From assembly GCA_963822095.1 (NCBI GenBank), contig CAWGGS010000002.1, forward strand, positions 37,779-101,778: DNA of 64,000 bases. Reading direction: 5' to 3'. The DNA is from CAWGGS01 sp963822095 (GTDB taxonomy: Bacteria > Desulfobacterota > Desulfobulbia > Desulfobulbales > Desulfocapsaceae). Below the pieces are notes generated by a model, which worked only from the letters and a program-made list of their open reading frames with translations, did no database searches and was not told the DNA's origin. The position numbers were made by a program, and so were the translations under genes. Position 1 is the stretch's first letter. Every line of letters begins with the position of its first letter. Shown here piece after piece: positions 17,623-25,726 of this stretch.

Positions 17623-19209
17623 TTATTTTATGGACATAAGATGCGAACGCAGATTTATCTTCTTGTTTTTAAGACCGAGTTTGCCACGGATATTGTGGCG
17701 GTGAAACAAAACCGTATTTTTTGAAACCAGTAGGATTTCTGCAATCTCCTTGTTGGTTTTTCCTTCCTTGACCAGGCTTGCAACTCGAATCTCCACCGGT
17801 GTCAAGGGAACCAGACCCGATGAGAGCTTGTCGACAAACGGTGAGATGATATTGCCAAGATTTGTCTCCAGAATCTTCAGCAAGGTCCGTTGGGTTGTGT
17901 CCAGACGTCCTCTAATGACTTTTTCCAGGTAGGGAGCGACAAGCTCCTGAACGTTTCGAAGAACGATTTCTCCCAGTTCTTTCTTGTCTTCTTCCCGTTG
18001 TTTCAACAGCACCTTGAGAGCTGTATTCACCTCCTCAAGATGGTGTGACTGGGATTGCAATTCCTTTTCTCTTTTTCTAAGGGCTTTTTCCGCTCGTTTA
18101 CGATCATCGATTTCTTGTTCCAGTTTGAGGTTGGCTTGCGCCAACTCGGCTGTCCGTTCGGCTACCAGCTCTTCGAGACGACCGCGATATCGATCCAGTT
18201 CCTCCTCGGCTCGCTTGCTGGCGCTGATATCCCGCAGGGTAACAATATTGCCAAGAGGCCTGCCGTCACGATCCTGGTAGAGGGTGGAGCTCAGTTGAAC
18301 GTCGAGAATTTTTCCTTCTTTTGTTAACCGTTTTGTTTCAAAGAGATTTATTTTCTGACCGCTCTGCATTCGTTGGATGGCAGCTTTAGTCTCCTGCCAG
18401 CTTTCCGGAGGGACAAAGTCAATCTGTTTTCCAAGAAGCTCATCGCGTGAGAGATGAAAGGTCTGCTCGAAGGCCGGATTGACATAGGTTGCAATTCCCT
18501 GCATGTCATAAACCACGATGGGGTCCGGGGAAGACTCAAGAAAGGTGCGATATCGCCCCTCGCTTACCCTCAGGGTCTCCTCGGTTTTCTTCCGTTCGGC
18601 CAGTTCATGCCGGACATCTGCATATAGCCGAGACTTTTCCAGGGCAATGAGTGCCAGGGCGGCAAAACGTTCCAATGTGGTAATGTCCTCATCGCTAAAC
18701 CTTCTCTCCTCTTCGACTCGGGCAAGACCTATCACGCCTAATATCCTGCTATTGTATTTCAGAGGGATGCCCACCAGGGACCGCAAGCCGTCGAAGACCT
18801 TATCCGGAATTCGACCGGGCCATGATTGATAATCCTCAACCAGGACCGGGGCTTCGGTTTGCCATACATGGCCCCCAAGACCTTCGCCGGATACCACCCG
18901 GCGTCCCAATTGGCCTTTAAATAAGCCCATCCCCACCTGCATCTGCATATATTGCTGTTGAGGTTCAGGTTCCAGAAGGTATATGAAACCGTGTGCGGTG
19001 TGGCTTAAGGATGCGGCCCGTTCAAGAATATTTTCCAGCAATTCTTCCTTGTCGAGCTTTTCTATCAGCCCCAGAGAAGTTTGGTGCAGGGTTTTGAGAT
19101 ATTTGTTTTGACGATTAAAAGCATCTTCCGCTTCCATTAACCGCTGCAGTTCCAGCTGCAGGGTTGCATTTTGTCGCGTTAAGTCTGAATAGGTTGGTTT
19201 AGCGGTCAT
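17623..19209 (-). CDS. GAF-PAS sensor with C-terminal LuxR-type HTH
   Basis: Cytoplasmic one-component regulator of about 528 residues. After a short coiled coil come a GAF domain (GLIEKLDKEELLENILERA to ALALIALEKSRLYADV), a PAS domain (YRTFLESSPDPIVVYDMQG, NIVTLRDISASKRAEEELD), a long coiled coil rich in E/R/K, and a LuxR/GerE DNA-binding domain (TPVEIRVASLVKEGKTNKEI, LLVSKNTVLFHRHNIRGKLG). There are no transmembrane segments. The ATG at 19209 (MTAKPTYSDL) is preferred; the in-frame TTG at 19287 lacks a Shine-Dalgarno. It lies upstream of the liv operon on the same strand and may regulate it (inference). Ligand unknown. Confidence 0.88.
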   Translation of the reverse strand: MTAKPTYSDLTRQNATLQLELQRLMEAEDAFNRQNKYLKTLHQTSLGLIEKLDKEELLENILERAASLSHTAHGFIYLLEPEPQQQYMQMQVGMGLFKGQLGRRVVSGEGLGGHVWQTEAPVLVEDYQSWPGRIPDKVFDGLRSLVGIPLKYNSRILGVIGLARVEEERRFSDEDITTLERFAALALIALEKSRLYADVRHELAERKKTEETLRVSEGRYRTFLESSPDPIVVYDMQGIATYVNPAFEQTFHLSRDELLGKQIDFVPPESWQETKAAIQRMQSGQKINLFETKRLTKEGKILDVQLSSTLYQDRDGRPLGNIVTLRDISASKRAEEELDRYRGRLEELVAERTAELAQANLKLEQEIDDRKRAEKALRKREKELQSQSHHLEEVNTALKVLLKQREEDKKELGEIVLRNVQELVAPYLEKVIRGRLDTTQRTLLKILETNLGNIISPFVDKLSSGLVPLTPVEIRVASLVKEGKTNKEIAEILLVSKNTVLFHRHNIRGKLGLKNKKINLRSHLMSIK

Positions 19210-19624
19210 AACCCGGTTTCCGTTTAGTCGAAGGGATAGGTCTTCATTGTAAGAGTACCGATGGGGAAGATACCTGGAGAACTTCAATGAAGTCGGCTTT
19301 CCCGGCGCCGGTATGTTTTATGTGTTTTGTATGGTAACATAAAAACGATACCTTATGAAATTGATATCGCTGATATGCAAAATTCCAGGTTTGTGATTAA
19401 ATCTCAGTTTATCCATTTACAATAGAAGGCCTTATACGCATTGTATAAGCCGGTGATTTCCGATTCAACTGCTATTATGCAAAGTTGATGCGCTTTCATT
19501 ATCGGTTGTGTCCGGCCGGTTCTATTTTGTTGGTCATGTGTATCCATAATTTATTAAAACAATAATCTAGGGGATAACTCATTGTTCATCATCCTGATTA
19601 AAGAAAACAAGAGGTGAAATATCT
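19210..19624. other. divergent intergenic region, sensor gene / aroC
   Basis: About 415 bp between divergent genes. It holds an inverted repeat cttatac-gcatt-gtataag at 19431-19449, a possible operator. AAGAGGTGAAAT just before 19625 is the aroC ribosome-binding site. No confident promoter could be named. Confidence 0.4.
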
Positions 19625-20716
19625 ATGTCGAGCAGTTTTGGGACACTCTTTCGGATAAGCACGTACGGCGAATCTCATTGCAAGGCGGTCGGCGTCGTCA
19701 TTGACGGCTGCCTGCCAGGACTTGCCTTGACGGAATCGGATATTCAGACCCAACTGAACCGGAGGCGCCCCGGCCAAAGCAGCCTTTCAACCGATAGGCA
19801 GGAGCCCGACCAGGTGGCAATCCTGTCCGGTACCGAAAACGGTAAGACCTTGGGGACCCCGATTGCCTTGCAGGTGTTAAACAAGGATCAGCATCCTGAG
19901 GATTACGGGAACATGAGTGATATCCCCCGACCATCCCATGCCGATTACACCTACCAGATGAAATACGGTATCAGGGCATCTTCCGGCGGCGGCCGATCAA
20001 GTGCGCGGGAGACCATAGGCAGTGTTGCGGCTGGTGCGGTGGCAGCAAAGATTTTGCAGGAAAAATTCAATATTGATATTGTTGCCTGGGTAAGCAGTGT
20101 TGGGGATGTCGAAGCTCCATCCGTAGATGGGAATGCCATAACGAGGCAGGCCGTCGATGCGACCACCATACGTTGTCCCGACCGGGAAACGGCTCAAAAA
20201 ATGGAGCACCTGGTTTCCAATTTGAAACAAGACGGGGATTCCGTCGGCGGGGTGGTTTCCTGTGTAATCAGAAATGTCCCTCCAGGCCTGGGGGAACCCA
20301 GCTTCGAAAAAATGGAGGCCAAACTGGCTCAAGCCATGCTTGCCATCCCGGCCACCAAAGGATTTGAGATCGGCTCCGGCTTTGCCGGAACCAGATTGCG
20401 GGGGTCACAGCATAACGATCCGTTCATTTGGAAAGAGGGGAGGCTCGGTACGGCAACAAACAGATCCGGAGGGATTCAGGGCGGGATCAGCAACGGCGAA
20501 CCGATAACCCTCCGTATTGCCTTCAAGCCACCTGCGACTATCTCCTTGCCCCAGAAGACTGTTGATTTTTCCGGAAAGGAAATCGTGCTCGAAGCAAAGG
20601 GACGGCACGACCCGTGTGTAGTGCCGCGGGCCGTTCCCATTGTTGAGGGGATGGCGGCCCTAGTGGTCCTTGATATGCTCCTTCAGCAGGAAGCGAGGAA
20701 GGCCTTGCAGTTTTAG
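19625..20716 (+). CDS. aroC: chorismate synthase
   Basis: Last enzyme of the shikimate pathway; converts EPSP to chorismate using reduced FMN. 363 residues, normal length. Signatures: FRISTYGESHCKAVGVVIDG at the N-terminus (first family motif), GIRASSGGGRSSARETIGSV (FMN/phosphate region) and GRHDPCVVPRAVPIVEGMAA at the C-terminus. The AGGTG ribosome-binding site precedes the ATG. A strong terminator follows. aroD and aroE are 30 kb away. Confidence 0.97.
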   Translation: MSSSFGTLFRISTYGESHCKAVGVVIDGCLPGLALTESDIQTQLNRRRPGQSSLSTDRQEPDQVAILSGTENGKTLGTPIALQVLNKDQHPEDYGNMSDIPRPSHADYTYQMKYGIRASSGGGRSSARETIGSVAAGAVAAKILQEKFNIDIVAWVSSVGDVEAPSVDGNAITRQAVDATTIRCPDRETAQKMEHLVSNLKQDGDSVGGVVSCVIRNVPPGLGEPSFEKMEAKLAQAMLAIPATKGFEIGSGFAGTRLRGSQHNDPFIWKEGRLGTATNRSGGIQGGISNGEPITLRIAFKPPATISLPQKTVDFSGKEIVLEAKGRHDPCVVPRAVPIVEGMAALVVLDMLLQQEARKALQF

Positions 20717-20743
20717 TGCTTGTCTTTTCGGAGAAGGTCTTGG

Positions 20744-20784
20744 AAGGGGCTGCTGCGAAGTTTGTTCATAGCAGCCCCTTTTTT
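20744..20784. terminator. bidirectional terminator aroC / SLOG-like gene
   Basis: Perfect 11-bp stem AAGGGGCTGCT/AGCAGCCCCTT (20744-20754 with 20770-20780), 15-nt loop, then T to 20784. Lies between two convergent genes and has an A-run on the other side of the stem, so it could serve both. Confidence 0.85.
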
Positions 20785-20802
20785 ACTCTGGTTAAGGACA
20801 AC

Positions 20803-21348
20803 TTATGAGGGAAAGGAGTCGGCAAAGAGTTTTTCGATTGCCTCTCGGCCTGCATCGCTTAAATATCTGGTCCCGGAGCCGACAAAGGTTTCATATTCGA
20901 TTTTGGGGCTGTCTTCTTTCCAGCCATCCTTCCACTTAAACCACTGTTTGGTCGGTTGATCAAAAACATGGAGGGGGCGATTAAACATCTTGGCCAACTC
21001 GACGGCCCAGCCAGTTCCTCCCTTGACGGAGCCATCGCTCATGATGGAGCCGATGACAAAGACCTGATGACCGCTGTTCACCATATGGAAAATGGTCTGC
21101 AGGACCTTTCTGATCTTGTCTGTTTCGTAATAGGTCCGGTTCATCATCCTGGAGGCAAGCTCCATGCTGATATCTCCACGCTCGAGCTCTTCCTGGCTGA
21201 GGACTACGGTGTTTTTGTCCCGGCTGAGCCGATGGCCTTCAAAGGTGTAGATCACCTCTTTGATATTCATCTTTTCAGCCAATTCTCCAAAAGTTGCTTC
21301 AGCTCCTTTCAGACCACCGCTGTACAGTGTGCATTTGGTATGATCCAT
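20803..21348 (-). CDS. SLOG/Rossmann-like protein of unknown function
   Basis: Soluble protein of 181 residues beginning MDHTKCTLYSGGLKGAEATF; SGGxKGAEA resembles the nucleotide-binding loop of the SLOG (YpsA/LOG-like) superfamily. GHQVFVIGSIMSDGSVKGGT followed by GWAVELAKMFNRPLHVFDQ gives the second glycine-rich half. AAGGAG sits 9 nt before this ATG; a TTG directly upstream (21351) is an alternative start. Convergent with aroC. The exact ligand or role is not known to me; nucleotide-derivative binding is inference. Confidence 0.75.
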   Translation of the reverse strand: MDHTKCTLYSGGLKGAEATFGELAEKMNIKEVIYTFEGHRLSRDKNTVVLSQEELERGDISMELASRMMNRTYYETDKIRKVLQTIFHMVNSGHQVFVIGSIMSDGSVKGGTGWAVELAKMFNRPLHVFDQPTKQWFKWKDGWKEDSPKIEYETFVGSGTRYLSDAGREAIEKLFADSFPS

Positions 21349-21512
21349 CAAGTGTAACTCCTTATTGGTGGTAGCGTCGTAAAATCTCAGGGCTTGTATG
21401 CCTCGTGGATGATGTTCTCATTACGCTATCCTTTGATAAAAGATTTTGTCAGACTTCTTTATATGGTTGAAAAGTATTAATTTTCAGCAATTGTATCATA
21501 GTTTGTTGGAAA

Positions 21513-21526
21513 GGCAATGCATTGCC
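21513..21526. promoter_or_regulatory. 14-bp perfect palindrome
   Basis: GGCAATGCATTGCC in the 320-bp gap between divergent genes at 21348 and 21670. It has the size of a regulator half-site pair; function not shown. Confidence 0.35.
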
Positions 21527-21615
21527 GAAATATTTTCCGACAACAGATAAGCATACTTTGGTTGGATGACAATGCAGAGTTCTCAGGGAGAAGAGAAAAT
21601 ATTTGAGAAAAACGG

Positions 21616-21656
21616 TTGACAGTGAGGATGCTTTGAATTATTTGTATGTGCAACTA
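21616..21656 (+). promoter_or_regulatory. marR promoter with operator 1
   Basis: A consensus TTGACA -35 (21616-21621) is followed 20 nt later by TTGTATGTGCAACTA (21642-21656). That sequence recurs with 13 of 15 identities upstream of the SDR gene, so it is probably the site of the adjacent MarR protein, placed to block its own promoter. Confidence 0.65.
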
Positions 21657-21669
21657 AACAAGGATCGCC

Positions 21670-22104
21670 ATGGAAAATAATACATCAAATACACTGGAAT
21701 GCTGTCTGTTTTATACTGCTAATTCTCTTGCCCGGGTCATCACCAGGATGGGGGAGGAAGAATTTGCAGGTGTTGGCATGACTCCTTCCTATGCGTTCCT
21801 GTTGACGTTGGTTATCGATTCCCCGGGGATTTCCCAAAAAGAGCTGGCCGAATTGCTCAATATGGCGCCCTCGACTGTGTCCCGATTTGTTGACGCGCTT
21901 GATAAACGAGGACTGATTGGGAAAGAAGGCCAAGGGAGAAATACCTTTATCCATCCAACGGAAAAAGGGAAAGCGCTTAAACCGCGGATAGAAGAGGCCT
22001 GGATGGGGTTGTATGAGCGGTATAGCAGGATCCTTGGAAAGGGTCAGGGGGATGAATTGACTCGGCTCACAGCGGAGGCTTCTCGTAAACTCATGCGGGA
22101 ATAA
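21670..22104 (+). CDS. MarR-family transcriptional regulator
   Basis: Winged-helix repressor of 144 residues. The HTH is ISQKELAELLNMAPSTVSRF with VDALDKRGLIGKEGQGRNTF as recognition helix and wing; N- and C-terminal helices form the dimer interface. AAGGATCG precedes the ATG. Matching operator-like repeats in front of this gene and of the SDR downstream suggest autoregulation and control of the SDR. Cys11/Cys12 near the N-terminus could be redox-sensing, but this is only a possibility. Confidence 0.92.
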   Translation: MENNTSNTLECCLFYTANSLARVITRMGEEEFAGVGMTPSYAFLLTLVIDSPGISQKELAELLNMAPSTVSRFVDALDKRGLIGKEGQGRNTFIHPTEKGKALKPRIEEAWMGLYERYSRILGKGQGDELTRLTAEASRKLMRE

Positions 22105-22118
22105 AGAGGATGTTCTTT

Positions 22119-22148
22119 TTGGTTAAAAATTGTGTGTACAACTAATAT
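22119..22148 (+). promoter_or_regulatory. promoter with MarR operator 2 upstream of the SDR gene
   Basis: TTGGTT (22119-22124) and TAATAT (22143-22148) are spaced 18 bp apart and TTGTGTGTACAACTA (22130-22144) fills the spacer. The core TTGT-gtgt-ACAA is a perfect palindrome. A repressor bound here would cover the promoter. Confidence 0.6.
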
Positions 22149-22267
22149 AACAACAAAGAGGGAGAAGGTCGGTGATGCCTGGAAGGCTGGAAGAGTGCTG
22201 CTGGAGAAGAAAGAGATTGGATAAATTAAAACCAAGGAGACAAGATTCTGGTGTTTGGATATATCTA

Positions 22268-22437
22268 CCTGATCACCGCAAATGTTCAGCCCCTGATCCA
22301 GGAAGTGTGCTGTTCGTTTTTCAAGATGCCATAATCACATCCATTGGGGCTTCGCTGCTACCGTTCAGTCTACAGCGCCCGGAGAATCGAACGCCCACTC
22401 ACTTCCATTCCGATAGGCTGAGTTTGAGGGGCTAGTA
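22268..22437 (-). mobile_element. MITE-like element, degenerate full copy (family A)
   Basis: About 170 bp in the same orientation as the 9158-9327 copy, keeping the ccattggggcttcgctgc core, the gctgttcgttttt arm and the cgataggctgag end, but with eroded termini. Flanks gatatatcta (22258-22267) and gatatttata (22438-22447) match at 8 of 10, an aged target duplication. It separates the SDR gene from the operator-bearing promoter at 22119-22148. Confidence 0.7.
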
Positions 22438-22459
22438 GATATTTATAAGGAGGAAACAC

Positions 22460-23062
22460 ATGAAAATCGTACTTATTGGTGCCACGGGTACTATCGGCAA
22501 GGAAATTGCCAAAGAGTTGGAGAATGAGCATGAACTTATAAGGGTTAGTAGTTCACGGGGAGAGTTTCGGGTTGATATGGCCTCCAACGAATCCATTGCC
22601 GCTCTTTTTAAGAAGACAGGAAAGTTTGATGCACTTATCAGTGCCGCAGGTTCTGCCAAATTTTCACCCCTGAACGACTTCTCTTACGAGGAGTATTTTT
22701 TCGGTCTGAAGAACAAGCTCATGGGACAGATCGCACTTTTTCTCGAAGGACGAAAATATCTCAATAACGGAGGATCGGTCACGCTTACCAGTGGTATCCT
22801 CAGCCAGGAACCTATGCCCGGATCAACCTCGATCAGCATGGTCAACGCCGGACTTGAGGCCTTTGTCCGGGCGGCCCAACTTGAGATGGACCGAGATACC
22901 CGCATAAACTGTGTGAGCCCTGCCTGGGTCAAGGAAACCATGGAGGCGATGGGGATGGACAGCGGTCCGGGGATTTCGGCAGCCATGACCGCCAAAGTCT
23001 ATGTCAAGAGTCTCAAGGACTCCCATAGGGGCGAAATTCTTGATGTGCGCAAATTCGTTTAG
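22460..23062 (+). CDS. short-chain dehydrogenase/reductase
   Basis: Compact SDR of 200 residues. Begins MKIVLIGATGTIGKEIAKEL, an NAD(P)-binding GxTGxIG loop. ALISAAGSAKF corresponds to the NAG motif, LTSGILSQEP supplies the catalytic Ser, and RINCVSPAWVKETMEAMGMD is the C-terminal SP segment. The usual YxxxK is replaced by a SMVNAGLEAF segment without Tyr-Lys, so activity may differ. GGAGGAAA precedes the ATG. Lies downstream of a MarR gene and its second operator; likely the regulated target. Substrate unknown. Confidence 0.88.
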   Translation: MKIVLIGATGTIGKEIAKELENEHELIRVSSSRGEFRVDMASNESIAALFKKTGKFDALISAAGSAKFSPLNDFSYEEYFFGLKNKLMGQIALFLEGRKYLNNGGSVTLTSGILSQEPMPGSTSISMVNAGLEAFVRAAQLEMDRDTRINCVSPAWVKETMEAMGMDSGPGISAAMTAKVYVKSLKDSHRGEILDVRKFV

Positions 23063-23113
23063 GCCACGGTATTACAGATAATCGAAAAATAGAGATAAAT
23101 GGTAAAGTGTTTT

Positions 23114-23284
23114 CTGATTACCACTGAAACTCAGCCTATCGGAAAGGAAGGGTGTGAGCTGTTCGTTTCTCGGGTCTCTGCAGCCTGGACGGCGTAAGCG
23201 TTGCCCCCAGGGATGGGTTTATGGCGTCCCGCGAAACGAACATCTCACACTTTGGATTAGTTACTGAACATTAGTGGTAATCAG
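23114..23284 (+). mobile_element. MITE-like palindromic element, full copy (family A)
   Basis: 171 bp with ends CTGATTACCACT and AGTGGTAATCAG and a perfect 10-bp flanking duplication aaagtgtttt (23104-23113 and 23285-23294). Opposite orientation to 9158-9327. The inner palindrome pairs ctgttcgtttctcggg with a near-complement cccgcgaaacgaaca. No ORF. Confidence 0.88.
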
Positions 23285-23427
23285 AAAGTGTTTTGTTTAC
23301 TGAATCTGGAAGCAACGGTTGCAATGGAAAAGATGGGTACATTTACCTGGCGTCTCTACCATGACGACCTGGGCCGTTGCGTGCAAGATAAGTCCAGTTG
23401 AATCCCTATTATGGAAGGAGACCGGCC

Positions 23428-25545
23428 ATGGGAAAAAAACCGAATCATCTGCTTGCCGAGAAGAGTCCCTACCTGCTTCAGCATGCCTTTAACCCGGTCG
23501 AATGGTACCCCTGGGGGGACGAGGCCTTCGGCAAGGCCAAGCGGGAGGATAAACCCATATTTTTATCCATCGGATATTCCACCTGTCACTGGTGTCATGT
23601 CATGGCCCATGAATCCTTTGAAGACCCTGAAGTCGCCGATCTCTTGAATACGTGGTTTGTCAGTGTCAAAGTCGACCGGGAGGAGCGTCCGGATATCGAT
23701 GGAATGTATATGGCCGCCACTCAGATGATGTCCGGGAGCGGAGGTTGGCCCATGTCGGTTTTTCTGCTGCCAGACGGTAGTCCCTTTTACGCCGGCACCT
23801 ATTTTCCACCCCGGTCCTCCTATCAAAAACCTGGTTTTACCGACCTGCTTACGGTTCTGAATAAAGCCTGGCAGGAGAATCGGGATGGGCTTCGGCAAGT
23901 CGCCTCCCAACTGGTTGCAAGGCTTGGCGTGGAACACCGGCCTGGGATAAACGTGCCCGCGGATGCCTCCGAGCGCTGTTACACCTTTCTTGCCAAAAGC
24001 TATGATGAAAAAGAAGGCGGTTTCGGGGATGCCCCCAAATTTCCACGATCCGTCGTATTTACCTTTTTGTTTGACCGGTATCGACGGACCGAAGAGGAGC
24101 CTGCCAAGGAGATGGCCCTGCATACCATGCGCAAGATGGCTGCCGGAGGAATGTATGACCATCTAGGTGGGGGTTTTCATCGCTATTCGGTTGACGAGCA
24201 TTGGTTTGTGCCGCATTTTGAAAAGATGCTCTACGATCAGGGGCAATTGGCCGACAACTATCTCGACGCCTTCCTTATTAGCCGGGAAGATATGTATGCC
24301 CGTGTAGCCCGTGAAATTTTCGACTATGTTCTGAGGGATATGCAGGATCCCGATGGCGGTTTTTACTCCGCCGAAGACGCGGACAGTGTCAATCCGTATG
24401 CACCGGAAGAACACGGCGAAGGTTCATATTATCTCTGGAAGCGCAGGGAAATAGAGGAAATTCTTGATCCTCGGGTTGCGGATCTGTTCTGTTATATGTA
24501 CGGGATTGAGGAACACGGAAATGTTCACCAGGATCCTTTGGGTGAGTTTGCCGGCAGGAACATTCTTTCCCAGGTTCACGGCCTGACAGAGGCCGCCAGT
24601 CGTTTTTCATTGAGTCTAAAGAAAACAGAAACCCAGTTTGATGCTGCTAGAGAGGTGCTTTTGCAGGTTCGTGGCAGGCGGACTCGTCCCCATTGCGACG
24701 ATAAGATCATCACCAGTTGGAATGCCCTCATGATCGGGGCTCTGGCCCGTGGGAGCAGGATACTGAAAGAGCCGAATTTCTTGGATGCAGCAGTACGGGC
24801 GGCACGTTTTATCGAAGAGAATCTGTACGATCCTGGTAGCCGGACGCTTATGCGACGGTACAGGGATAAGGAGGCCGGTCATGCCGGGCAGTTGGACGAT
24901 TACGTAAATCTCACCGATGCCCTGTTGGACCTCTACCAGTCCGATCATTATCCGTACTGGCTGCTCTGGGCCGAGGAGTTGACCGAACAGACGATAACTT
25001 TGTTCTGGCAGGAGGAATGCGGCTTCTTCTATGACAGTGTCGCCGATGCACGTCTCAAGGTACGGATGCGGGGAACGTATGACGGGGCGGAGCCGGCCGG
25101 CAACTCGGTGGCGGCACATAACCTCTTACGCCTTTCCCGTCTGAGGGCCAGAGACGATTGGCAAAGGATGGCCAGGAGACTTGTTACTTCCTTCTCCCAA
25201 GTCCTTGATCATTCCCCTTATGCGATGCCGCTTTTGCTTTCAGCCTGGGAAAATTATAATGAAAGCCCTTTGCAGGTGGTGATTGCAGGGTGCCCGGGAG
25301 CTGACGATACAGAGGCTTTACTGCAGGCTGCCGAGGGCCGGTTTGATCCCCATCGGATGATCCTTTTGGCTGATGCTGGAGAGAATCAGAAATATCTTGC
25401 GGAAAAGCTGCCGTATCTTGAGTCTTTGCAACAGTCGGATAAGGGAGCCGCGGCCTATATTTGTGTCAATTGCACGTGCCGGCTTCCAATTTCAGACCCT
25501 GAAGAACTCAATCGGCAGCTTGCTGAAGTGAAAGGTTGCAGCTAA
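23428..25545 (+). CDS. YyaL/DUF255 thioredoxin-domain protein
   Basis: Two-part protein of about 705 residues: an N-terminal thioredoxin-like domain (NHLLAEKSPYLLQHAFNPV, GYSTCHWCHVMAHESFEDPE with Cys53 and Cys56) and a C-terminal (alpha/alpha)6 barrel resembling glycoside hydrolase/epimerase folds (MYDHLGGGFHRYSVDEHWFV, PHFEKMLYDQ). The family (SSP411/spermatogenesis-associated 20 in eukaryotes) has no settled reaction. The ATG at 23428 follows GGAAGGAG; an upstream in-frame start at 23398 is weaker. No signal peptide. Its stop codon overlaps the left arm of element E. Confidence 0.9.
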   Translation: MGKKPNHLLAEKSPYLLQHAFNPVEWYPWGDEAFGKAKREDKPIFLSIGYSTCHWCHVMAHESFEDPEVADLLNTWFVSVKVDREERPDIDGMYMAATQMMSGSGGWPMSVFLLPDGSPFYAGTYFPPRSSYQKPGFTDLLTVLNKAWQENRDGLRQVASQLVARLGVEHRPGINVPADASERCYTFLAKSYDEKEGGFGDAPKFPRSVVFTFLFDRYRRTEEEPAKEMALHTMRKMAAGGMYDHLGGGFHRYSVDEHWFVPHFEKMLYDQGQLADNYLDAFLISREDMYARVAREIFDYVLRDMQDPDGGFYSAEDADSVNPYAPEEHGEGSYYLWKRREIEEILDPRVADLFCYMYGIEEHGNVHQDPLGEFAGRNILSQVHGLTEAASRFSLSLKKTETQFDAAREVLLQVRGRRTRPHCDDKIITSWNALMIGALARGSRILKEPNFLDAAVRAARFIEENLYDPGSRTLMRRYRDKEAGHAGQLDDYVNLTDALLDLYQSDHYPYWLLWAEELTEQTITLFWQEECGFFYDSVADARLKVRMRGTYDGAEPAGNSVAAHNLLRLSRLRARDDWQRMARRLVTSFSQVLDHSPYAMPLLLSAWENYNESPLQVVIAGCPGADDTEALLQAAEGRFDPHRMILLADAGENQKYLAEKLPYLESLQQSDKGAAAYICVNCTCRLPISDPEELNRQLAEVKGCS

Positions 25546-25726
25546 GGGGCTGTCAGCAAACACCTATACCATTATGCTTCTCATCCTCGGGCCGTCTTTC
25601 GTCGCTCTTCAATCGCCAAATCCGTAGGCGCAGCACTGCTACGCGTGCGGATTTTCTCAATCGGATTGCCCAAATACGACTCAAATCTGAGCACCTACTT
25701 GTAACACGTATTTCCGGACAGCCCCT
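25545..25726. mobile_element. inverted-repeat element filling a convergent gap (element E)
   Basis: 182 bp with perfect 10-bp ends aggggctgtc (25545-25554) and gacagcccct (25717-25726), and an inner stem aaatccg/cggattt. The left arm includes the last base of the YyaL-type gene stop, the right arm the first bases of the cmoB stop. It has MITE-like size and no ORF; acting as a shared terminator is the alternative. Confidence 0.65.

Noticed and set aside
22172..22435. 87-codon plus-strand ORF after marR
   Set aside because: Most of it is antisense or sense reading of the family A element; only the first ~25 codons lie outside. Another frame here reads VGDAWKAGRVLLEKKEIG before a stop at 22222, which could be the end of a deleted gene, but this is too short to claim.
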